From NCBI RefSeq assembly GCF_000687555.1, contig NZ_JHWJ01000019.1, positions 1 through 64,000 on the forward strand: 64,000 bases of DNA, in the 5' to 3' direction. The notes under the pieces are model-generated. The model saw only the letters and a program-made list of their open reading frames with translations, made no database searches and had not been told where the DNA came from. Position 1 is the first letter of the stretch, and every line of letters starts with the position of its first letter. Both the position numbers and the translations under genes were made by a program. The stretch comes from [Clostridium] aerotolerans DSM 5434. GTDB taxonomy: Bacteria > Bacillota > Clostridia > Lachnospirales > Lachnospiraceae. Below, piece by piece: positions 58,158 through 64,000 of the stretch.

Positions 58158-59323
58158 GAAACCCATTATCAGACAGAATCGTGGAGATTCCATCATCCGG
58201 AATCCGGAAGTTTTTTGATATCGTAAGCGAGATGAAGGATGCCATTTCCCTTGGAGTGGGAGAGCCTGACTTTGATACGCCCTGGCATATCAGAGAGGAA
58301 GGAATCTATTCCCTTGAAAAAGGCCGTACCTTCTATACATCCAATGCAGGATTAAAAGAATTAAAAGTTGAGATTTCCAGCTATCTAAGCAGACGCTTTG
58401 AAGTTACTTACGACCCTGACCATGAGGTCATGGTCACCGTAGGCGGAAGTGAAGCCATTGACATCGCACTTCGTGCCATGTTAAATCCTGGAGATGAAGT
58501 GCTCATTCCCCAGCCAAGCTACGTTTCCTACGTGCCCTGTACCATTCTGGCCAATGGAGTTCCAGTTACCATTTGCTTAGAGGAAAAGGATCAGTTTAAG
58601 CTGACAAAGGAAAAGCTTTTAGAAAAAATAACAGATAAGACAAAGGTTCTTATCCTTCCTTTCCCCAATAACCCAACAGGTGCGGTTATGACGAAGGAAG
58701 AATTAAAAGATATTGTAGAAGTAGTCATTGAAAAGGATTTATTCGTATTATCCGATGAAATCTATGCAGAGCTTACTTACGGCGGAGACCATACCACCAT
58801 TGCCTCCTTCCCTGGAATGAGGGACCGAACCATCCTGATCAATGGATTTTCCAAATCCTATGCCATGACCGGCTGGCGTCTTGGCTATGCAGCCGCGCCC
58901 AGAGTGATCTTAGAGCAGATGCTTAAAATTCATCAGTTTGCCATCATGTGCGCCCCAACCACCAGCCAGTATGCGGCAGTAGCGGCACTACGGGACGGGG
59001 ATAAGGATGTTCAGGCAATGCGGGAATCCTATGACCAGAGAAGACGTTATCTCATCCATGCATTTAACGAAATGGGCTTAGAGTGCTTTGAACCCCACGG
59101 CGCCTTTTATATGTTCCCAAGCATCAAGCGTTTTAACATGACCTCAGATGAGTTTGCCACCAGACTCTTACGGGAAGAAAAGGTAGCGGTCGTTCCTGGC
59201 ACTGCATTTGGCGACTGCGGAGAAGGCTTTCTTCGTATCTCCTATGCTTACTCCTTAAAGAACTTAAAGGAGGCTTTAAGCCGCATGGACCGCTTTATAA
59301 AGAATCTTGACAGGAAGGCGTAA
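58154..59323 (+). CDS. Class I/II PLP-dependent aminotransferase (aspartate-aminotransferase fold)
   Basis: 389 aa with GTG start overlapping the regulator stop. PLP lysine in LINGFSKSYAMTGWRLGYAA; AISLGVGEPDFDTPWHIREEG, PNNPTGAVMTKEEL and SDEIYAELTYGG are typical of the PatA/AspC-like subgroup. Substrate may be aspartate, aromatic amino acids or N-acetyl-diaminopimelate; sequence alone does not decide. Coupled to an Lrp-type regulator. Confidence 0.9.
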   Translation: MRNPLSDRIVEIPSSGIRKFFDIVSEMKDAISLGVGEPDFDTPWHIREEGIYSLEKGRTFYTSNAGLKELKVEISSYLSRRFEVTYDPDHEVMVTVGGSEAIDIALRAMLNPGDEVLIPQPSYVSYVPCTILANGVPVTICLEEKDQFKLTKEKLLEKITDKTKVLILPFPNNPTGAVMTKEELKDIVEVVIEKDLFVLSDEIYAELTYGGDHTTIASFPGMRDRTILINGFSKSYAMTGWRLGYAAAPRVILEQMLKIHQFAIMCAPTTSQYAAVAALRDGDKDVQAMRESYDQRRRYLIHAFNEMGLECFEPHGAFYMFPSIKRFNMTSDEFATRLLREEKVAVVPGTAFGDCGEGFLRISYAYSLKNLKEALSRMDRFIKNLDRKA

Positions 59324-59329
59324 AGAACC

Positions 59330-59827
59330 ATGAATATCGTACTATTAGAGCCGGAAATGCCGGCAAACACAGGCAACATCGGAAGGACCTGTGTGGCCAC
59401 AGGCACCAAGCTTCACTTAATCGAGCCTCTGGGCTTTAAGCTTACCGATAAGCTGATTAAGCGGGCAGGACTGGATTACTGGGATAAGCTTGATGTCACG
59501 GTGTACAGTGATTTTCAGGACTTTCTTGATAAAAATCCCGGCGCAAAAATTTACATGGCAACAACAAAGGGGCTTCATGTTTATTCTGATGTAACCTATG
59601 AGCCCGATGATTACCTGATGTTTGGAAAAGAGAGTGCCGGTATCCCGGAAGAAATCCTCTTAGGCAATCAGGACCGGTGCGTGAGAATTCCCATGTGGGG
59701 AGATATCCGCTCCTTAAATCTCTCAAACTCTGTTTCCATTATGCTTTATGAGGCATTAAGACAGAATGGATTTGAACATATGACCATGCAGGGAGAGCTT
59801 CATCATCTGCATTGGGAGGAATCATAA
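59330..59827 (+). CDS. trmL: tRNA (cytidine/uridine-34 2'-O)-methyltransferase
   Basis: 165 aa SPOUT methyltransferase. Start MNIVLLEPEMPANTGNIGRTC and GFKLTDKLIKRAGLDYWDKL, knot segments FGKESAGIPEEIL and RIPMWGDIRSLNLSNSVSIMLYEALRQ are diagnostic of TrmL (YibK). It methylates the wobble ribose of leucine tRNAs. Last gene of the housekeeping run; a terminator follows. Confidence 0.94.
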   Translation: MNIVLLEPEMPANTGNIGRTCVATGTKLHLIEPLGFKLTDKLIKRAGLDYWDKLDVTVYSDFQDFLDKNPGAKIYMATTKGLHVYSDVTYEPDDYLMFGKESAGIPEEILLGNQDRCVRIPMWGDIRSLNLSNSVSIMLYEALRQNGFEHMTMQGELHHLHWEES

Positions 59828-60204
59828 GAATATAAAGATATCATATTATAATGCGTTTTTTACTGGCTCAGCGTTGGCAGCTGACCGGTAAAAGGCGCAT
59901 TTTTTATGTAATTATTCCTCTCTGAAAGGTTCATACGGATTATCCGGCAGAAGGATTTTTGTATATACAACTTACCCTCAAACCAAAAAGCAAGTGATAC
60001 AAGCAATATGATGAGAGAGCGAAAAAAATACAAAATAAAATCATACAAATGCAACAAAATAAATAAAAAAATCCAGGTATAAATGAAAAATCGCTATCAT
60101 AATATAACGTGGGTAGTGACAAGATGTATGGAATCCAATCAATAGCAATTTTACGAAGAACGTAAATTGTATATACAAAAAAGCCATAGGAGGGGTAAAT
60201 TGTT
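59828..60204. promoter_or_regulatory. Regulatory region of the chvE-mmsAB operon with two TTGTATATACAA palindromes
   Basis: The perfect 12-base palindrome TTGTATATACAA occurs at 59959-59970 and again at 60167-60178, the second about 30 bases before the chvE ATG. Such paired sites suit a dimeric (for example GntR-type) repressor with looping. No coding frame is seen here. Confidence 0.6.
59850..59906. terminator. Terminator after trmL
   Basis: AATGCG(T)n and the complementary AAAAGGCGCATT enclose an inner TACTGG/CCGGTA stem, followed by a T-run. Confidence 0.7.
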
Positions 60205-61383
60205 ATGAAACGAAGAATTTTAAGTGTGATCCTGGGAGCCATGTTGGCGGTATCTTCCTTGTCAGGGTGCGGAGGTTCCAAAGCAGCCGCAACCACTGCA
60301 GCAGTTAATGAGGGCACCACCACAGCCGCCAAATCAGAGGAAGCCACACAAAATGCAGTCACAGAAGCAACAAAGGCAGCAGGAAAGGGAGGAAAGGTTG
60401 GAGTCGCCATGCCCACCCAGTCTTCCGAGCGCTGGATCAATGACGGCGCGAACATGAAGAAACAGCTGGAAGCACTTGGCTATGAAGTGGATCTCCAATA
60501 TGCCGAAGATGATGTGCAGATGCAGGTATCCCAGATCGAGAACATGATTGCTTCCGGTGTAGAATGTCTGGTCATCGCCTCCATTGATTCCTCCGCTCTT
60601 GTCAATGTAGAAGAGCAGGCAAAGAATGCCGGCATTCCCATCATTGCCTACGACCGTCTCCTCATGGACACCGATGCCGTTTCCTATTATGCGACCTTTG
60701 ATAACAAGGGCGTAGGAACAGTCATCGGTCAATACATAAAAGACACAAAGCAGCTGGATAAGGCAAAAGCAGAAGGAAAATCCTACACCATAGAATTCTT
60801 CATGGGTTCCCCGGATGATAACAATGCCTTATTCCTTTACAACGGTTTAATGGAAGTCTTAAAACCATATCTGGATGACGGCACACTGGTATGCGAGTCC
60901 GGCCGTACCTCCTTTGAAGATACCTGCATTCTCCGCTGGTCCCAGGAAACAGCCCAGCAGAACTGTGAAAACTACTTAACCGGCTTTTATGCAGATAAGA
61001 AGCTGGATATTGCAGCTACCGCCTTTGACGGATTTGCTTATGGCTGTAAGGCAGCCTTAGAGGGAGCTGGCTATAAGGTTGGAGTTGACTGGCCATTAGT
61101 TACCGGTCAGGACGCAGAGCTTATGGCAACCAAAAATATCATTTCCGGCTATCAGACCATGTCTATCTACAAGGATACAAGGCTTCTGGCAGAGAAATGC
61201 GTAAAGATGGTTCAGGCCGTATTAGAAGGTGCAGAACCGGAAATCAACGATACCAAGCAGTATAACAATGGGAAAATCGTCGTACCTTCTTATCTTTGCA
61301 CACCGGTAGCGGTTGATAAAGATAACTATAAGAAGATTATTATTGACGGCGGCTATTACACCGAAGATCAGCTGTCTAAATAA
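60205..61383 (+). CDS. chvE: Multiple-monosaccharide ABC transporter binding protein (ChvE-like)
   Basis: 392 aa. Lipoprotein signal with Cys22 in LSGC and an Ala/Thr-rich linker. The mature fold is the periplasmic-binding-protein type of the ribose/xylose/ChvE group (VGVAMPTQSSERWINDGANMKKQLEALGYEVDLQYAEDDVQMQVSQIENMIASGVECLVIASID; GIPIIAYDRLLMDTDAVSYYATFDN). ChvE-like proteins bind several aldoses, including xylose, glucose, galactose and arabinose. Operon with ATPase and permease follows after a structured spacer. Confidence 0.9.
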   Translation: MKRRILSVILGAMLAVSSLSGCGGSKAAATTAAVNEGTTTAAKSEEATQNAVTEATKAAGKGGKVGVAMPTQSSERWINDGANMKKQLEALGYEVDLQYAEDDVQMQVSQIENMIASGVECLVIASIDSSALVNVEEQAKNAGIPIIAYDRLLMDTDAVSYYATFDNKGVGTVIGQYIKDTKQLDKAKAEGKSYTIEFFMGSPDDNNALFLYNGLMEVLKPYLDDGTLVCESGRTSFEDTCILRWSQETAQQNCENYLTGFYADKKLDIAATAFDGFAYGCKAALEGAGYKVGVDWPLVTGQDAELMATKNIISGYQTMSIYKDTRLLAEKCVKMVQAVLEGAEPEINDTKQYNNGKIVVPSYLCTPVAVDKDNYKKIIIDGGYYTEDQLSK

Positions 61384-61390
61384 CAGGGAA

Positions 61391-61430
61391 GAAAAAACAG
61401 GCGGCGGCGGGAGAGCAGCCGTCTGTTTTT
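61391..61430 (+). terminator. Leaky terminator between chvE and the ATPase gene
   Basis: ACAGGCGGC... pairs with ...GCCGTCTGT in a GC-rich stem preceded by A and followed by TTTTTT. Together with the hairpins to the right it probably lowers expression of the ATPase and permease relative to the binding protein. Confidence 0.75.
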
Positions 61431-61469
61431 TATGATATAGGAGAGTTCTACGAACTCCCCTATATCATA
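61431..61469. repeat. Long inverted repeat in the operon spacer
   Basis: TATGATATAGG-A-GAGTTC (61431-61448), loop TAC, GAACTC-C-CCTATATCATA (61452-61469): 17 of 18 positions pair. Confidence 0.7.
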
Positions 61470-61513
61470 AAAAGCACTCCCTGCAGGATGCACATGACGC
61501 TTAAGAGGAAGAT

Positions 61514-61563
61514 GTCACTAAAGTGACGGCGCGTCAGCGCCAGAGTCTGATAAGTCAGACTCT
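61514..61563. repeat. Three consecutive hairpins including repeat copy B
   Basis: GTCACT/AGTGAC (61514-61527), GGCGC/GCGCC (61528-61541) and AGAGTCTGA/TCAGACTCT (61542-61563) are all perfect and directly adjacent. The stretch 61526-61560 matches 28091-28125 at 28 of 35 bases with a covarying pair in the last stem. Confidence 0.65.
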
Positions 61564-61596
61564 TGTATCGGCCAAGAAGGAAAAGGAGCTGGGAAG

Positions 61597-63144
61597 ATGT
61601 CCGATTATATATTGGAGATGAATCACATCACCAAAGAATTTTATGGAGTGAAGGCCTTAGATGACGTAAACATCAAGGTGAAAAGGGGAGAGATCCATGC
61701 GCTGTGCGGGGAAAATGGCGCTGGAAAATCCACACTCATGAATGTACTGTCAGGAGTCTATCCCTACGGCTCCTACAGCGGAGATGTTACATACAATGGA
61801 ACCGTATGCCAGTTTCACAACATCAGGCAGAGCGAAGCAAAGGGAATCGTTATTATCCATCAGGAGCTGGCGCTCAGTCCCTATTTATCCATTGCAGAAA
61901 ATGTATTTCTGGGAAATGAGCAACGAAAAGTAAAAGGCGTGGTGGACTGGACAAAGACCAATAAAAAGGCCCAGGAGATGTTAGAAAAGGTAGGCCTTGA
62001 AAATGAGAACTTAAACGCCCCGGTAAACACCCTTGGCGTAGGAAAGCAGCAGCTGATTGAGATCGCAAGAGCCATGGCAAAAGAGGTAGAGCTTTTAATC
62101 CTCGATGAGCCTACGGCAGCCCTTAACGATGAGGAGAGCAAACGCCTTCTATCCATTATGAAGGAGCTTCAAAAACAGGGAATCACCTGTATCATGATTT
62201 CTCATAAGCTGAATGAAATCAGTGCCATCGCAGATTCCATAACGGTAATCCGGGATGGAAAGACCATAGAGACTTTGGTAAAGGGAACCGATGACATCAG
62301 CGAGGACCGGATTATAAAAGGAATGGTAGGAAGAGAACTGACCAACCGCTATCCAATCAGAAGCAGCAGTATTGGTGAAAAGATGTTTGAAGTAGAAAAC
62401 TGGAATGTGTTCCACCCCGAAGATCCGGGAAGACAGGTGATTAAGGATGTCTCCTTTCATGTAAAAGCCGGGGAAGTGGTAGGATTTGCAGGATTGATGG
62501 GAGCCGGACGAACAGAGCTTGCCATGAGCGTATTTGGCAGATCCTACGGCCAGAAGATAAGCGGAACCATAAAGATTAATGGAAAACAGGTCATCATCCG
62601 GAACGTTCAGGATGCCATTAATAACCGGCTGGCCTATGTCTCTGAGGACAGGAAAAGCTTTGGACTCATCCTCATTGACAGCGTCAGAGGCAATATGACT
62701 CTGGCTGCCCTCCGTAACTTCTTTTCCAAACGTGGGATTGTTAATAAAAACAGTGAGATTCTTGCTGCAGAAGAATATAAAAAACGAATCAACGTAAAGG
62801 CTTCCTCCATCAACCAGACGGTCAGCTCCCTTTCCGGAGGAAACCAGCAAAAGGTAGTCCTTGCAAAATGGATGCTCACCCAGCCAGATGTCCTCATCTT
62901 AGATGAGCCGACCAGAGGCATTGACATCGGAGCAAAGTACGAGATTTACTGCGTCATCAATGATCTGGCAAAGGCAGGAAAAGCGATCATAGTGATTTCA
63001 TCGGAGCTTGAAGAGGTCATAGGAACCTGTGACCGGATCTATGTCATCAATGAAGGCCGCATCTCCGGTGAGATGTCAAAGGACGATGTATCCCAGGAAA
63101 AGATCATGAAATGCATCATGGCAGATAGCGGAAAGGAAGCGTAG
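61597..63144 (+). CDS. mmsA: Multiple-monosaccharide ABC transporter ATPase
   Basis: 515 aa, two ABC domains in tandem as in MglA/RbsA/MmsA. First domain: Walker A CGENGAGKSTLMNVLSG, signature VGKQQLIEIARAM, Walker B LLILDEPTAAL. Second domain: GFAGLMGAGRTELAMSVFG (degenerate Walker A), SLSGGNQQKVVLAKWM, VLILDEPTRGIDIGAKYEIY. It powers import of monosaccharides. Separated from chvE by 213 bases with a terminator and hairpins; AAGGAG is the ribosome site. Confidence 0.94.
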   Translation: MSDYILEMNHITKEFYGVKALDDVNIKVKRGEIHALCGENGAGKSTLMNVLSGVYPYGSYSGDVTYNGTVCQFHNIRQSEAKGIVIIHQELALSPYLSIAENVFLGNEQRKVKGVVDWTKTNKKAQEMLEKVGLENENLNAPVNTLGVGKQQLIEIARAMAKEVELLILDEPTAALNDEESKRLLSIMKELQKQGITCIMISHKLNEISAIADSITVIRDGKTIETLVKGTDDISEDRIIKGMVGRELTNRYPIRSSSIGEKMFEVENWNVFHPEDPGRQVIKDVSFHVKAGEVVGFAGLMGAGRTELAMSVFGRSYGQKISGTIKINGKQVIIRNVQDAINNRLAYVSEDRKSFGLILIDSVRGNMTLAALRNFFSKRGIVNKNSEILAAEEYKKRINVKASSINQTVSSLSGGNQQKVVLAKWMLTQPDVLILDEPTRGIDIGAKYEIYCVINDLAKAGKAIIVISSELEEVIGTCDRIYVINEGRISGEMSKDDVSQEKIMKCIMADSGKEA

Positions 63145-63146
63145 AG

Positions 63147-64000
63147 ATGGATAAGAAGAAAACAGTAAATATCAATATGAAAGAATATGGAATGATACTG
63201 GCTCTCATTGCAGTATTTCTCATCTTTTCGGTGATGACAGGCGGGAAAAATATGTCACCTGCCAACATCAATAACTTAATCATGCAGAACAGCTATATTG
63301 TCATTCTTGCAGTGGGAATGCTTCTGTGCGTATTAACAGGAAACATCGACCTTGGAGTCGGTTCCATCGTAGCCTTATGTGGTGCTTCTGTAGGAATCAT
63401 GATCGTGGATTACAAGACCAGCATGTGGGTGGCAATCCTGGCTGCCATTGTCATAGGAGCCCTTTCCGGTATGTTCGTAGGCTTCTTTGTTTCCAAGCTG
63501 TCCATTCCGCCCTTTATCGTCACCCTGGCAACCATGCTTATGGGCAGAGGGCTTACCTACACTCTTTTAAAAGCCCAGACAAAAGGTCCCCTTCCTGCGG
63601 ATTATACCTTTATTGGTGCCGGATTCCTTCCTACACTTAAGGTCAATATAGGGAAAGGTACCGTTGACTTAGTATCCATCGGGGTGGCCCTCATCGCCTT
63701 TGCCCTTATTATCTTCTTTGAGATGAAGAGTATAAAGACCAAGAAGAAATACGGATTTCCCGTGAATCCTCTTTGGCAGACAGCCTTAAAAATCGGTGTT
63801 ATTTTCCTCATTGTCTGGTTCTTCTTTTACAAACTTTCCAGATACAATGGAATTCCTTTCGTCCTGGTCATTATGGGAGTCCTTGTTGCCCTTTATCATT
63901 TCATCACCAGCCGGACCGTGGCAGGACGCCAGATTTACGCCTTAGGAGGCAATGCAAAAGCAGCAAAGCTATCCGGTATCAATACGGATAAGGTTTATTT
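63147..64000 (+). CDS. mmsB: Multiple-monosaccharide ABC transporter permease, partial
   Basis: 284 codons visible from ATG 63147, three bases after the ATPase stop; the 3' end lies outside. Hydrophobic throughout with segments MLLCVLTGNIDLGVGSIVAL, SGMFVGFFVSKLSIPPFIVTLATM and GRQIYALGGNAKAAKLSGI, typical of RbsC/XylH/MmsB permeases. The ATPase stop and this start are close, consistent with coupling. It forms the channel for the sugars bound by the ChvE-like protein. Confidence 0.93.
   Translation, partial: MDKKKTVNINMKEYGMILALIAVFLIFSVMTGGKNMSPANINNLIMQNSYIVILAVGMLLCVLTGNIDLGVGSIVALCGASVGIMIVDYKTSMWVAILAAIVIGALSGMFVGFFVSKLSIPPFIVTLATMLMGRGLTYTLLKAQTKGPLPADYTFIGAGFLPTLKVNIGKGTVDLVSIGVALIAFALIIFFEMKSIKTKKKYGFPVNPLWQTALKIGVIFLIVWFFFYKLSRYNGIPFVLVIMGVLVALYHFITSRTVAGRQIYALGGNAKAAKLSGINTDKVY

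Noticed and set aside
60085-60105. CcpA cre-like site near the chvE promoter
   Set aside because: The half-sites TGAAA and TATCA are two bases too far apart for the cre consensus.

Overview
The window reads as chromosome of a low-to-moderate GC, anaerobic, spore-forming Firmicute of the Clostridia, most like a Lachnospiraceae member of the Lacrimispora / Clostridium cluster XIVa type. The grounds are the gdpP-rplI-dnaB order, strong AGGAGG ribosome sites, MecA, a VanW protein, GH18 and amidase cell-wall enzymes, pyruvate formate-lyase fermentation, and many plant-sugar uptake loci each with its own regulator. No rRNA, tRNA, CRISPR array, insertion sequence or prophage was seen.

Layout. 1-1433 (-): a large collagen-like surface or exosporium protein running off the left edge. 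1865-3305 (-): TDT-family transporter and a C_GCAxxG_C_C redox protein. 3553-7903 (+): stand-alone receiver domain, c-di-AMP phosphodiesterase GdpP, ribosomal protein L9, DnaB helicase. 8005-11050: membrane-anchored hydrolase, MerR regulator, class-I glutamine amidotransferase-like hydrolase, 2[4Fe-4S] ferredoxin. 11158-14524 (-): a pyruvate formate-lyase operon in which the glycyl-radical domain is a separate 81-aa gene and a second small related gene lies between. 14767-18269: redox-disulfide protein, two AraC regulators and a GH4 glycosidase. 18402-23788 (+): ABC importer plus GH36 alpha-galactosidase (raffinose/melibiose type). 23858-27999: HxlR regulator divergent from an oxidoreductase, MATE exporter, esterase. 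28127-38374: a sugar island of GH140/DUF4038-like glycosidase, BglF-type PTS, two LacI regulators, FGGY kinase, split transketolase and fucose/arabinose-isomerase-like enzyme; the set matches the logic of the non-oxidative D-apiose route. 38464-39867: MecA and a type I toxin-antitoxin locus. 40054-46598 (+): protein kinase fused to a degenerate MinD-like domain, a second MinD-like protein, then GH18, phosphoesterase and amidase. 46657-49489 (-): coiled-coil protein and an AgrC/AgrA-like two-component pair. 49511-59827: asnA and a long housekeeping run (Sua5, dCMP deaminase, radical SAM, Nth, exonuclease, VanW, Lrp, aminotransferase, TrmL). 60205-64000 (+): ChvE-MmsAB type monosaccharide ABC importer, cut by the right edge.

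How it fits together. Oligosaccharides enter through at least three systems (two ABC, one PTS), are cleaved by intracellular glycosidases that lack signal peptides, and feed a pyruvate formate-lyase fermentation with local regulators in each block. The most unusual points are the split pyruvate formate-lyase with its extra small partner, the candidate apiose locus, a kinase/pseudo-ATPase pair, and two genes whose Shine-Dalgarno sites point to AUA as the start codon. All functional names rest on family resemblance judged by eye; no database search was run.
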